Shown piece by piece: positions 9,873-18,719 of a stretch of DNA of 64,000 nt (position 1 is the first letter of the stretch; each line of letters starts with the position of its first letter). The notes under the pieces were generated by a model. It was given only the letters and a program-made list of their open reading frames with translations, was not told where the DNA came from and searched no databases. Source of the DNA: Pyrinomonadaceae bacterium (GTDB taxonomy: Bacteria > Acidobacteriota > Blastocatellia > Pyrinomonadales > Pyrinomonadaceae); contig JACMJZ010000026.1 in the NCBI GenBank assembly GCA_014380365.1, forward strand, positions 1 to 64,000, given 5' to 3'. The position numbers and the translations under genes were made by a program.

Positions 9873-10341
9873 AACGCAGAAGGCAGCAAGCAGAAGGCAG
9901 AAGGCAGGCAATCATGAGCGTGTTGGCCGCTCTCTGCCTACTGCCCACTGCCGTCTGCCTACTGCTTTCACTGGCTTCACGCTGCTTGAGTTGATGATTG
10001 TGATCACCATCATCATCATTCTGGCGGCCATTGTACTCCCGCAGTATCAGAAGACCATTCTTGCCACGCGCGAGGCGGTGCTGCGTGACGATCTCCACAA
10101 GCTGCGCACCTTGCTCGATCAATTTGCGACCGACAAGCAAAAGTTGCCAGACTCACTCGCGGAGTTGGTTTCCGAGGGCTACATCCGTGAGGTGCCAAAG
10201 GATCCGATGACTGGGGCGGCGGATTGGAGAGAGGACAGGGGCGACGATCCAAACTCGACCAAGGACGGAGACGGCGTTATTGATGTTCATAGCTCATCCC
10301 CCGATATGTCATCGGAAGGAACGCCGTACAACGAATGGTAA
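9862..10341 (+). CDS. Type II secretion pseudopilin (GspG-like) with repeat-encoded leader
   Basis: Second pseudopilin, with cleavage motif TGFTLLELM, a long hydrophobic helix and the GspG-type element VPKDPMTGAADWRED. The ATG at 9847 would overlap the previous gene by 26 bases; the GTG at 9862 has a GGAGA ribosome site 8 bases upstream and is preferred. The leader before the cleavage Gly is about 40 residues, far longer than usual. It is encoded by an intergenic-type inverted repeat (GGCAGAA words and their complement), giving RRQKAG and LPTAHCRLPTA. The mature domain looks normal. Confidence 0.85.
   Translation: MTGKTQKAASRRQKAGNHERVGRSLPTAHCRLPTAFTGFTLLELMIVITIIIILAAIVLPQYQKTILATREAVLRDDLHKLRTLLDQFATDKQKLPDSLAELVSEGYIREVPKDPMTGAADWREDRGDDPNSTKDGDGVIDVHSSSPDMSSEGTPYNEW
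9874..9973. repeat. Word-type inverted repeat (GGCAGAA) inside a pseudopilin gene
   Basis: The left arm is repeated GCAGAAGGCAG units; the right arm is CTGCCTACTGCC-type units about 40 bases later. Together they would form a long imperfect hairpin covering the leader-peptide coding region. Confidence 0.8.
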
Positions 10342-10344
10342 GCT

Positions 10345-10456
10345 GAATTTCGGATTTCGGATTGCGAATATAGAATTGGTTTCCTGATTTCAAGCTCTTA
10401 AACACGATGTCTCACGACGATAAATTCGCAATCCGAAATTCGAAATTCGAAATTCA
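10345..10456. repeat. Word-type inverted repeat (GAAATTC/GGATTTC words)
   Basis: The left arm GAATTTCGGATTTCGGATTG (about 10345-10364) pairs with the right arm CAATCCGAAATTCGAAATTC (about 10430-10455). It fills the spacer between the second pseudopilin and the pilM-like gene. A close relative lies at 25485-25601. Confidence 0.85.
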
Positions 10457-10458
10457 CA

Positions 10459-11409
10459 ATGCCTAATCCTCTTACAAAGCTAATAAATCCACGTTACCCA
10501 TCGACGGCAGTCGGTTTCGAAAAGGGACTGGCGACGATGGTTCAACTCGAACGCGGGCGCAGCGGCTCCAGCAGTCTGCGGCGGGCGGCTACCGTTGCTT
10601 TGCCCGAATCCCTGATTCGCCCCAGCTTCGACGAGCCAAACATTGCCGACCCTGCCGAGCTCCGCGCGGCCCTTTCCGAACTGGCGACGAGCGCCGGGCT
10701 GCTGCAAACCAAGCGTTGGTCTGTGGCTTTGCCGGATGGCGTTAGTCGGACTCTGATTTTGTCTCTGGAGTCTCAGCCCAGTTCAAAAAGTGAACTCGAG
10801 GAAGTGCTGAGGTGGAAAGCGGAGCGCGGCTTTAGCGCTTCGCTCGAGGAGCTTTCAATTTCGCGGGAGCGCCTGTCGCCGGACAATCAGGGCAGAGATC
10901 GCTATCTGGTAGTCGCGGCCCGCGCCGCCATCCTTAGCGAGTATCAGGATGTCTTGCATTCTCTTGGCTGGCGCCCGGGGCTGATTCTTCCGCGCCACAT
11001 GGGCGAGGGGCAATGGTTAACTACTAACGGATCCAAAGGCGACGCGCTGTTGCTTAGTTCGTCTGACGGTGGATTTACTGCCGTGGTGTTTCGCGGCAAA
11101 CAGCCGCTGATCATCCGGACTGTTTCGTGCGACCCGCTGGAATGCGAAGACGAATTGTATCGCCTGCTCCTTTTCTATCGCGATCGTCGTGGGGGTGAAG
11201 CCGAGAAGATGGGACAGGCGCTCGGGCGCGTGCTCACCATTGGTGAGATGATGAGCAAAGATCGCTCGTGCGAGATAGTGAATGAAACGCTGGGAACAGA
11301 TCTGCGCCCGCTAAACGCCGCTGATCTAGGTCTGCAACTTTCCACCCAAGAGTTGAGTTTTGACGCCATTGCCGCGCCGGCAGGATTGGCGACGTTATCG
11401 TGGCAGTAG
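10459..11409 (+). CDS. PilM-like (actin-fold) type IV pilus/T2SS assembly protein
   Basis: Probably the cytoplasmic actin-like component that links the pilus ATPase to the inner-membrane complex (PilM or GspL cytoplasmic domain). The assignment rests on position as last gene of the operon, on 316-residue length, and on PilM-like segments such as WSVALPDGVSRTLILSLE, ELEEVLRWKAER and LLLSSSDGGFTAVVFRGKQPL. No membrane segment is seen, unlike full GspL. PilN and PilO homologues, usually next, are absent; an ECF sigma gene follows instead. Sequence divergence makes this a moderate call. Confidence 0.65.
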   Translation: MPNPLTKLINPRYPSTAVGFEKGLATMVQLERGRSGSSSLRRAATVALPESLIRPSFDEPNIADPAELRAALSELATSAGLLQTKRWSVALPDGVSRTLILSLESQPSSKSELEEVLRWKAERGFSASLEELSISRERLSPDNQGRDRYLVVAARAAILSEYQDVLHSLGWRPGLILPRHMGEGQWLTTNGSKGDALLLSSSDGGFTAVVFRGKQPLIIRTVSCDPLECEDELYRLLLFYRDRRGGEAEKMGQALGRVLTIGEMMSKDRSCEIVNETLGTDLRPLNAADLGLQLSTQELSFDAIAAPAGLATLSWQ

Positions 11410-11413
11410 AACA

Positions 11414-11490
11414 GTTGTCAGTCGGCAGTCGGGAGTCTCGAGTCAAGAAATCGAAGACTCTAGACTCACGACTTAAGACTCCAGACTGCA
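11414..11490. repeat. Word-type inverted repeat (GAGTCTAGAGTC-like words)
   Basis: Left-arm text GTCAGTCGGCAGTCGGGAGTCTCGAGTC is opposed by right-arm text GACTCTAGACTCACGACTTAAGACTCC. It sits between the pilM-like and sigma factor genes and may act as a terminator or mRNA end. Confidence 0.7.
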
Positions 11491-11532
11491 TTTGAAACAT
11501 GTTTGATTTTCCTTTCGTACCACCTAGGCACC

Positions 11533-12141
11533 ATGAGTACTTCTGCATCTCCTAATATCTTGAGTCTGAGCGCAGCAAACGATCGTGAGCTTGTGGCCAG
11601 TGCGGTTACCGGCCTGGAGGGCGGCTTTGAAGAGCTCGTCAGGCGTTACCAGCGGCCAATCTCTGCTTATGTCTACCGAATGGTGGGCAATTACGAGACA
11701 GCACTGGATCTGACTCAGGAGATTTTCATCAAGATCTATGGCTCGCTTGCGCGTTATCGTCCGGAGTTTAAATTTTCGACCTGGATTTACAAGATTGCTC
11801 ATAACGCCGCCATCGATCATCTGCGTCGCAGTTCAGGACGCGAACGGTCGCTTATCGTCGGCAGTGAGAACGATCAGTATGATCTGCCGATTGAGAGCGA
11901 GGGTTTGACTCCGGAACAGCAAACAGAGCGGGAAGAGCGCCGAGTTGAGATTGAGTCGGTAGTGCGCGCGCTTCCGACCGCTTATCGTGAGTTGATCGTC
12001 CTGCGCCACTCGCAGGATCTTACCTATGAAGAAATTGTCGAGGTCACGGGGTTGCCGCTGGGAACGGTCAAAAATCGGCTGTTTCGCGCCCGCGACTTAA
12101 TGCGTCAGCAGTTTCTGAATCGAGGCATCACGGGAATCTGA
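11533..12141 (+). CDS. ECF-type RNA polymerase sigma factor
   Basis: Extracytoplasmic-function sigma factor. The track opens at a TTG (11503), but ATG 11533 (MSTSASPN) is preferred; it gives 202 residues, normal for the family. Region 2 is clear (RYQRPISAYVYRMVGNYETA, DLTQEIFIKIYGSLARY, FSTWIYKIAHNAAIDHLRR). Region 4 carries the helix-turn-helix LTYEEIVEVTGLPLGTVKNR followed by LFRARDLM. The next gene, 9 bases downstream, encodes a zinc-finger anti-sigma factor, so activity is probably held in check at the membrane until an envelope signal arrives. Confidence 0.95.
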   Translation: MSTSASPNILSLSAANDRELVASAVTGLEGGFEELVRRYQRPISAYVYRMVGNYETALDLTQEIFIKIYGSLARYRPEFKFSTWIYKIAHNAAIDHLRRSSGRERSLIVGSENDQYDLPIESEGLTPEQQTEREERRVEIESVVRALPTAYRELIVLRHSQDLTYEEIVEVTGLPLGTVKNRLFRARDLMRQQFLNRGITGI

Positions 12142-12150
12142 ATTAAGACT

Positions 12151-12729
12151 GTGCCCCACCACGATCACATTTGCGAACCCGAGCATATCGCCGCCTATAT
12201 TGAGGGCGACCTCGAGTCCTCCGCGCGCATCGCTCTCGAAGAACATATCCAGCAGTGTGATCGTTGCGTTTTGGAATTGCAGGAACAGCGTCGCTTTATG
12301 TGTGAGTTGGATTCTGCGTTTCGGAATCCATTCGAACTTGCGGTGCCAACCAACTTCGCCCAGGTGGTGGCGGTTCATGCCGCGAGCGACATGCGCGGAG
12401 TGCGTAACACAGCGGAGCACAAGCGCGCTCTTCAATTCTGCATTCTTCTGGGTCTGGCGGCTTTCATTCTCCTGGGCGCCGCAGCCAGCAAAGCCGAGAT
12501 CGCCGGCGCGGCCTCGGTAGTTAACAAGGCGGCTGGGGTTTTTGGTCTGATCGCGAGGACTATTTACGAAATCGGTGATGGTGCTGCTTCGATGGCCCGC
12601 CTGCTGAGCAGGAGTCTGATCACTGCGTCACCCATCACAGGCCTCGTCGGCGTTGTCTTCATCGCGGTAGCTATAGGTTTGCTTTCGCTTCTCATCGTCC
12701 GCTATCACCGCACGCGCGTGGTCGACTAA
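12151..12729 (+). CDS. Zinc-finger (zf-HC2) anti-sigma factor, membrane anchored
   Basis: Likely regulator of the preceding sigma factor. The N-terminal cytoplasmic part has the anti-sigma zinc finger, with Cys/His near the start (HICEPEHIAAYIEGDL) and the HxxxCxxC core HIQQCDRC. Two hydrophobic segments follow (about 92-112 and 163-184), so the protein is membrane embedded, with an Ala-rich stretch between them. Translation starts at GTG 12151, 9 bases after the sigma stop, consistent with co-translation. The function is inferred from motif and gene pairing. Confidence 0.88.
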   Translation: MPHHDHICEPEHIAAYIEGDLESSARIALEEHIQQCDRCVLELQEQRRFMCELDSAFRNPFELAVPTNFAQVVAVHAASDMRGVRNTAEHKRALQFCILLGLAAFILLGAAASKAEIAGAASVVNKAAGVFGLIARTIYEIGDGAASMARLLSRSLITASPITGLVGVVFIAVAIGLLSLLIVRYHRTRVVD

Positions 12730-12740
12730 GGCGCCGCGCG

Positions 12741-13766
12741 ATGTACACCGTTACTGCATCAATGGTGAATGAAAGTGTTCTTGCCATCCCGCACCAGCTC
12801 CTTCGTCTGGAAGTCGTGTTCAAAGCCAGTTTGTCGGTGATAGCTATTCTGTTTTTCCTAAGCTTCGCTAACGCGCAGGAAGCCCCGCAGGCAAAACCCA
12901 CTGAAAGTCCCACTGTCGTAGAAGGCGTAAGCGACACCACCGCTTACAGTCTGGGCGGTTCATTGAGAATTAATGGGACGGTCAAGGGAGCAATTGCTCT
13001 GGGTGGCGACGTGATCGTGCAGGGCATTGTCGAAGGAGACGTGGCTACGATTGGCGGGTCGGTTATTCAGCTCGAAGGTTCACGTATTGACGGCGACGTG
13101 ATGGTTCTGGGAGGTACCTATCATCACGGCAATCGCGCCCCGGGTCGAAATCCTGCCAGCACGACCGTGATGTACGCCGGATACGAACATGAGCTGCGCC
13201 ACATGATGCGTTACCCGTCCGGTCTTTTGAAACCAAACTGGTCGGCCGGCTACATTGGACTGCGGCTGGTTGCCATACTCTTTTGGTTCATAGTTTCGCT
13301 GGCCTTAACCGCGGCGACGCCGGGAACAATCAGCCGCGGCATTGCACGGTTACAGTTAGGCCTTGGTCGCGTAGCTATCATCGGGTTTATTGCGGCAATT
13401 GTGATAGGCGCCGGGGTGCCATTTGCCTTGCGCTACCTACCATTCACTATTGGCGTGCTGGTTGGGCTGATGGCTTTGCTATTGATTCTGATTGCCGGGC
13501 TATTCGGGCGCGTAATCATTTACGCCGCGACCGGACGCTGGCTGCAGCGTAAGTTTTTCAGGGTCGGTAAGAACTCCGAGTCGGTGGCCCTGTTAATGGG
13601 TACGACCTTCTGGATTGCACTCTCCTCGCTGCCATATGTTTGGCCAATCGTGGTCGCGGTCGTCCTGGTTACCAGCCTGGGTCTGGCATTGACTGCAAAA
13701 TACCGGGTTGGGTGGGGTCCTCGTCAGGGAACTCGCCAGGAATCTCGTCGCGAAGCCAAAGCCTGA
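12741..13766 (+). CDS. Membrane protein with bactofilin-like polymer-forming domain
   Basis: Third gene of the sigma/anti-sigma operon. A signal sequence or anchor (about 27-46, ending FANAQE) is followed by a short beta-helix typical of polymer-forming/bactofilin domains (GGSLRINGTVKGAIALGGDV, VQGIVEGDVATIGGSV, RIDGDVMVLGG; about 68-125). At least four membrane helices come next (about 165-185, 205-235, 237-260, 285-312). Family members of this shape are usually uncharacterised and often sit beside ECF/anti-sigma pairs. It may be an envelope target or sensor of the sigma factor; that is inference. Confidence 0.8.
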   Translation: MYTVTASMVNESVLAIPHQLLRLEVVFKASLSVIAILFFLSFANAQEAPQAKPTESPTVVEGVSDTTAYSLGGSLRINGTVKGAIALGGDVIVQGIVEGDVATIGGSVIQLEGSRIDGDVMVLGGTYHHGNRAPGRNPASTTVMYAGYEHELRHMMRYPSGLLKPNWSAGYIGLRLVAILFWFIVSLALTAATPGTISRGIARLQLGLGRVAIIGFIAAIVIGAGVPFALRYLPFTIGVLVGLMALLLILIAGLFGRVIIYAATGRWLQRKFFRVGKNSESVALLMGTTFWIALSSLPYVWPIVVAVVLVTSLGLALTAKYRVGWGPRQGTRQESRREAKA

Positions 13767-14052
13767 TTCTCGTCAAAAATCTCGCTAAAAATTCAGACGA
13801 AAAGCGGGCCTGGCGCATCATAAGCCTTTCCGTTTGGAACTCGGTGCCGAATTGTGCAACTTTTCCGAACACGAGGCGTGAAACCCGGTGGCTGGGCACG
13901 TTCGTAAGCTTCTGACAAGACGCAACTACCAGAACATTGAGACACCTCTTCGCGTAACACACAGGGATATCCAATGCGCTGCCGGAGTTTGCGCCGCAAT
14001 AATCAGTTTTCATAACCGTACCTTTAGCATGTTTTCATAGCAAGGAGGCCGA
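13767..14052. other. Intergenic region upstream of the DUF5666-like gene
   Basis: This 286-base spacer has no supported gene. A strong ribosome-binding site AAGGAGG lies at about 14042-14048, directly before the ATG at 14053, so the next gene is translated independently. I see no clear promoter hexamers or hairpin. Confidence 0.4.
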
Positions 14053-15303
14053 ATGAAGTCATTTCTTTTCATAGCTGCTCTGGGGTTGGTTTTAGTGCTT
14101 TCCAGCACTGCTGCTGCGCAAGGCACTCCGAGCGCGCCGCAGGCTGCTGATCCGGCCATTACACCTAATGGAGCGGTAGGCGAAGTTAAGGTCATCGACG
14201 CCGCAGGAAAGCAGATGATCGTCAAGACGGACGCTGGATCGCTGGTCACTGTCGTCTTAAACGACGCCACCACCTACATGCGGGTCGCGCCCGGCGAAAC
14301 GACATTGAGTAAAGCTACCAAGATTGTTTTCACAGACGTGGGCGAGGGCGACCGCGTGTTCGCGCGCGGCCTGGTCTCAGATGACCGAAAGACTGTGCCG
14401 GCGCGAGTCGTAATCGTAATGAACAAGGTGGACATTGCGAAGAAACAGGAGATGGAACGAGAGGAATGGAAGAAGCGCGGACTTCTCGGGGTGATCACTG
14501 CTCTCAAGCCGGAGACTAAAGAGATTACGGTTTCCAGCCGCACGATGGCGGGTCAGCAGTCCATCGTTATTCCAGTTTCAGAGAAAGTCGAGATGCGCCG
14601 GTATGCGCCCGACTCGATTAAGTTTGCCGATGCGAAAACAGCGAAGTTCGAGGAACTGAAAGTCGGGGATCAAGTCCGGGCTCTTGGGGACCGAAACGCA
14701 GAAGCCACGCAGTTCACCGCTGAAAAAGTTGTCACCGGAACTTTTCGTAACGCGGCTGGTGTCGTCACCGCTATTGATGCAGCCACCGGCGAGATAAAGA
14801 TCAACGATATGCAGACGAAGCAGCCGCTGACGATCGTAGTCAAGTCGGATGCAGTACTACGAAAGTTTTTACCGCCCGAGCAGATGGGGGCCATGAGGAC
14901 GGCGCGCGGCGGCGAAGGACCGGCGGGAGGCCAGCAAGGTCCGCGGCCAGCGCAGGAGACGCTCAGGCCGGGTAACGATCCGAGGAACCAGGCCCCGACT
15001 GTCGGTACGGGTGGCCCGCCGGGAGGGCCGACCGGTCGCATGGGCGGCGGCGTGAACATGCAGGACGTGCTCGAACGCCTGCCTACAATCTCGGTTGCTG
15101 ACTTAAAAGTGGGGGACACAATTATCGTCTCCAGCACCCAGGGCGCTGACCCGAGCCGTCTAACCGCGATTAGTCTGGTTTCCGGCGCTGATGCGCTGCT
15201 AAATATGATTGCAGCCAGACAGCCGCAACCAGCCGGCCCGCGTGCTGCTCCAAATCCTTCAGCTGGATTGGGTGGAGTTCAATTTGGCATCGGCCTACCA
15301 TAA
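14053..15303 (+). CDS. Secreted protein with repeated DUF5666-like beta domains
   Basis: Exported protein of unknown function. Residues 1-23 form a signal peptide (SSTAAAQG cleavage region). At least three copies of a small beta module follow, each with the pattern G-x-V-x-x-I-D..., a 'V..DAVTYM/VEMRRYAP/AVLRKFLP' strand and 'VGDRV.A.G', as in GEVKVIDAAGKQMIVKTDAG, GVITALKPETKEITVSSR and GVVTAIDAATGEIKINDMQ. This resembles DUF5666. A Gly/Pro-rich linker (about 295-335) precedes the last module. The strong AAGGAGG site fixes the start. It lies upstream of the TonB receptor gene. Confidence 0.75.
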   Translation: MKSFLFIAALGLVLVLSSTAAAQGTPSAPQAADPAITPNGAVGEVKVIDAAGKQMIVKTDAGSLVTVVLNDATTYMRVAPGETTLSKATKIVFTDVGEGDRVFARGLVSDDRKTVPARVVIVMNKVDIAKKQEMEREEWKKRGLLGVITALKPETKEITVSSRTMAGQQSIVIPVSEKVEMRRYAPDSIKFADAKTAKFEELKVGDQVRALGDRNAEATQFTAEKVVTGTFRNAAGVVTAIDAATGEIKINDMQTKQPLTIVVKSDAVLRKFLPPEQMGAMRTARGGEGPAGGQQGPRPAQETLRPGNDPRNQAPTVGTGGPPGGPTGRMGGGVNMQDVLERLPTISVADLKVGDTIIVSSTQGADPSRLTAISLVSGADALLNMIAARQPQPAGPRAAPNPSAGLGGVQFGIGLP

Positions 15304-15312
15304 CCAGTTCTT

Positions 15313-15420
15313 GTCAGGTCCACCTGCTGGCGGGTGGGCAGCGATGTGTCAGAACCACCTGCGGTAGCGGGCGGGCCTCGTGCTCCTGCCACAACCATCA
15401 GCAGGTAGCGACAAGGTGGG
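15313..15420. repeat. Dispersed repeat (CAGAACCxCCTGCGGTAGCGGGCGGG family)
   Basis: Contains TCAGAACCACCTGCGGTAGC followed by GGGCGGGCC, with partly complementary CAGGTGGACC-type and CAGCAGGTAGC-type text around it. The same unit is found at 24170-24300, 38724-38857, in mutL (52457-52491) and near 62525-62575. Confidence 0.75.
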
Positions 15421-15458
15421 TCATCATTAATCTCTCCGAAAGCGATAGGTTTCTATTT

Positions 15459-18400
15459 ATGAACGTTTCCAGGATTATTTTGCGACCGAGTTTATTTGTC
15501 GTCTTGATTGTCATGTTTTCCTTCGTTTCCGCGCTGGCACAGCAGTCCAGAGGAACACTGCGTGGTGTCATCAAGGACGAATTTGGCGCGACGATTGTCG
15601 GCGCTACTGTCACGCTCACTGATGCCGCCGGAGTTAAGAAAGACGCCACTACCAACAATGATGGCGCCTACGTTTTCAACGGGTTAGCTCCGGGCAAGTA
15701 CTCATTGACGGCGTTTGCTGTCGGCTTTGCGATTGCCGAGGAAACTGAAGTCAATATTGCGGCGGGGCAGCGACAAACACTCGATGTTACCCTGCAAGTA
15801 ACTATTGAAGAGCAAAAGGTAACCATCGCGGCGGAGACTCCGCTAAGCACTGAAGCCAGTAACAATGCCAACCAAACGCTGATCACGGGCAAAGATCTTG
15901 ATGCTTTACCCGACGATCCGGACGAGTTAGCGGCGGCGTTGCAGGCTCTCGCCGGCCCGTCGATGGGCCCGAATGGCGGCCAGATTCTGGTCGATGGTTT
16001 TTCCGGCGGGCGTTTACCTCCGAAAGAATCGATCCGTGAGATTCGCATCAATCAGAATCCTTTCGCGGCGGAAAACGATCAAGCGTCGGGCCGAATTGAG
16101 ATTCTCACTCGGCCGGGCACCGACAAACTTCGCGGCAGCGCGTTCTTCAACTTTGAAGACGAGAGTCTCAATTCGCGCAATCCGTTCTCGAATGAGCGCA
16201 CGGCGTTTCAGGTTCGACAGTATGGCGGCAACCTGGGCGGACCCATTGTGCAAAAGAAGGCGTCCTTCTTTTTCGATTTTCAGCGTCGCGAGACGGATGA
16301 TAACGAATTGGTAAAAGGCAGACGTCTGGACGACAACTTTAATCCGATCGATTTCGGTTTTGGCATCGTCGCACCACGCCGCAACTTAAACTTCAGTCCG
16401 CGTCTTGATTATCAAATCAACACCAACAACACCTTGATTGTGCGTTACAGCTACAGCCGTTCCAGCGCGGAGAACAGCGGCGTGAGTGGGTTCTCGCTGC
16501 CGGAGCGCGCTTACGACACGGCTTCAACGCAGCAGAGTTTTACGGTTACTGAAACGGCCATCCTCAATGCGTCGATGATTAACGAGACTCGGTTTCAGTT
16601 TAATCGGAATCGCAGCGAGATTTTTGGCGACAATACCGTGCCAGTGCTAAACGTGAGCGGGGCATTTATTAGTGGTGGTTCGCAGGTGGGTCATGTCGTC
16701 AACAGCAACACGAGCTGGGAACTTCAGAATTTTCTGGCCTGGCAGAGGAACAATCACGCGTTCAAGTTTGGCGGCCGTGTACGCGGCGTGAGAATCAACG
16801 ATAACAATTCCAACAATTTCGGTGGCACTTATGTTTTTACCGGCGGGCTCGTTCCGGTGTTGGACGCCAACGACGAAATAGACTTCAGTCAACAACCGAT
16901 ATTCGCAGATAGTCTGGAACGATATCGCCGCACAGTGGCTTTGTCGCAGCCGACTCTGACGCGTGCGGCTTTTAGTCCGCTTGAGATTCGCAGACGCGGC
17001 GGCGGCGCGGCTCAGTTCAGCATCGCTACCGGCGATCCGTTAGCCAGCGTGAGCCAGGTTGATGCAGGTTTCTACGCGCAGGACGACTGGCGTGTGCGGC
17101 CGAATCTAACCCTGGGCCTCGGCATTCGTTACGAAAACCAAACGAACATCAAGAGTTCTTTCAACTTTGCTCCGCGTGTCTTCATGGCTTGGTCGCCCGG
17201 CGCGACCGATTCGGCGCGTCCGCCAAATATGGTCATCCGGGCTGGCGCCGGCATTTTCTATAATCGGTTTGGCGAAGGCAACACACTGAATGCCAATCGA
17301 TTCAATGGTGTCAATCAGCAACAGTTTTCAGCGAGTGAAGCCCCGCTTTACCGCAATGTGAATGGCGTGCTGACGTACACTGCGCCCACATTAATTGCGG
17401 TCGACGCATTCGACCCGGCCAATCCGAATAACCTACCTGCGCTCTCGGAACTAACCGCCGCGCGGCAGATCACCTGGCGTGTTTCCGACGATCTCCAAAC
17501 GCCCAGAGTTTACGTCGCCGGAGTTCAGGTTGAGCGGCAGTTACCTTATCGATTCACCATGTTTGCTGGTTTCTACTCCGTACATGTTCGTAACGTGATT
17601 CGCGCTCGCGACATCAATGCGCCTCTGCCCGGATCAATTACGAACGCTAACCGTGAGGGTACGCGTCCATTCGGGAACATCGGCGAGATTTACCAGTATG
17701 AATCGACCGGACGTTTCGATCAGAACCAGTTTTTTGTTGGATTCAATAACCGGTTGAATCGGACTATCTCATTTTCGTCGAACTACTCGATGAGCAAGAC
17801 GAAAAACGATACGGATGGGCAGGGATTTGGTGGCGGTCTTTTCCCGGTTAACCACTATGATCTCAGCGGCGAATACGGTCGCGCTGGATTCGATATTCGG
17901 CACCGTTTCAGTTTCTTTGGAACTATCAACCTGCCCTGGCAGGTGAGTCTGAACCCTTTGGTCACTTTCAGCTCGGGCCGACCGTTCAACATCATTACGG
18001 GCCAGGACACGAATCTTGACCGGTTGTTTACTGAGCGTCCTGCCTTCGCTCCCGAAGGAGCAGATTGCACCCAGTCAAACATCCGTTGCACACGATTCGG
18101 AAACTTTAATTTGACCCCAGCTCCGGGAGAGGCGCTAATCCCGCGCAACTTCGGAGAAGGTCCAGGATACTTTGCCGTCAACATGCGTATCAGCAAGACG
18201 TGGAATTTCGGCGACATGCCGTCGGCGAGGGCCGCAACTCCCGCCGGACAGCCACAACCAGGCCGGACTGATGGTCGTGGTGGGCCGGGTGGGGCCGGTG
18301 GTGTGCCGCGTATCCCCAGTGCCGGCGGCGGCGGACCTGGTGGCGGTGGTGGGCCACAGGGAGGAGGCGGTGGACGTGGCGGCGGCGGGATCCCGGGCGG

Positions 18401-18641
18401 CGGCATTCCGGGAGGTGGAGCCGGCGGCGGTGAGGCTAAACGCTACAGCATGGTGTTTTCACTGAATTTCAACAACCTGCTTAACAAGGTCAATCTAGGG
18501 AATCCGGTGAGTAACCTTTCATCGCCTTCCTTCGGCGAGAGCCAGTCGCTGGGCGGCAGCTTTGGCGGCTTTGGTGGGTTTGGAGGTAGCACTGGCGCCG
18601 GAAACCGCAGGGTCACCGCGCAGGTTCGCTTTAATTTCTAA
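15459..18641 (+). CDS. TonB-dependent receptor, Oar-like, with carboxypeptidase-regulatory domain
   Basis: Outer-membrane beta-barrel receptor of the acidobacterial Oar-like type. Signal peptide 1-28 (FVSALAQQ) is followed by a carboxypeptidase-regulatory-like Ig fold (about 30-112, GTLRGVIKDEFGATIVGATV), a plug domain (about 125-215, QILVDGFSGG and SIREIRINQNPFAAEND) and a long barrel ending in RVTAQVRFNF, a typical C-terminal aromatic signal. A very Gly-rich segment (about 945-990, PGGGGGPQGGGGGRGGGG) interrupts the last strands. At 1060 residues it is normal for this family. The substrate is unknown. The LolA-like gene follows after 78 bases. Confidence 0.93.
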   Translation: MNVSRIILRPSLFVVLIVMFSFVSALAQQSRGTLRGVIKDEFGATIVGATVTLTDAAGVKKDATTNNDGAYVFNGLAPGKYSLTAFAVGFAIAEETEVNIAAGQRQTLDVTLQVTIEEQKVTIAAETPLSTEASNNANQTLITGKDLDALPDDPDELAAALQALAGPSMGPNGGQILVDGFSGGRLPPKESIREIRINQNPFAAENDQASGRIEILTRPGTDKLRGSAFFNFEDESLNSRNPFSNERTAFQVRQYGGNLGGPIVQKKASFFFDFQRRETDDNELVKGRRLDDNFNPIDFGFGIVAPRRNLNFSPRLDYQINTNNTLIVRYSYSRSSAENSGVSGFSLPERAYDTASTQQSFTVTETAILNASMINETRFQFNRNRSEIFGDNTVPVLNVSGAFISGGSQVGHVVNSNTSWELQNFLAWQRNNHAFKFGGRVRGVRINDNNSNNFGGTYVFTGGLVPVLDANDEIDFSQQPIFADSLERYRRTVALSQPTLTRAAFSPLEIRRRGGGAAQFSIATGDPLASVSQVDAGFYAQDDWRVRPNLTLGLGIRYENQTNIKSSFNFAPRVFMAWSPGATDSARPPNMVIRAGAGIFYNRFGEGNTLNANRFNGVNQQQFSASEAPLYRNVNGVLTYTAPTLIAVDAFDPANPNNLPALSELTAARQITWRVSDDLQTPRVYVAGVQVERQLPYRFTMFAGFYSVHVRNVIRARDINAPLPGSITNANREGTRPFGNIGEIYQYESTGRFDQNQFFVGFNNRLNRTISFSSNYSMSKTKNDTDGQGFGGGLFPVNHYDLSGEYGRAGFDIRHRFSFFGTINLPWQVSLNPLVTFSSGRPFNIITGQDTNLDRLFTERPAFAPEGADCTQSNIRCTRFGNFNLTPAPGEALIPRNFGEGPGYFAVNMRISKTWNFGDMPSARAATPAGQPQPGRTDGRGGPGGAGGVPRIPSAGGGGPGGGGGPQGGGGGRGGGGIPGGGIPGGGAGGGEAKRYSMVFSLNFNNLLNKVNLGNPVSNLSSPSFGESQSLGGSFGGFGGFGGSTGAGNRRVTAQVRFNF

Positions 18642-18719
18642 TTAACGTACGCTTGTTGGTTCGCATCTTGTACCAGGGTCGGACCGGCAATCGCAGTCAC
18701 AAGGAAGAGGAATGTAGCC

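Noticed and set aside
17855-18406. Pro/Gly-rich 183-residue minus-strand ORF
   Set aside because: It mirrors the Gly-rich segment of the TonB receptor and has no independent support.
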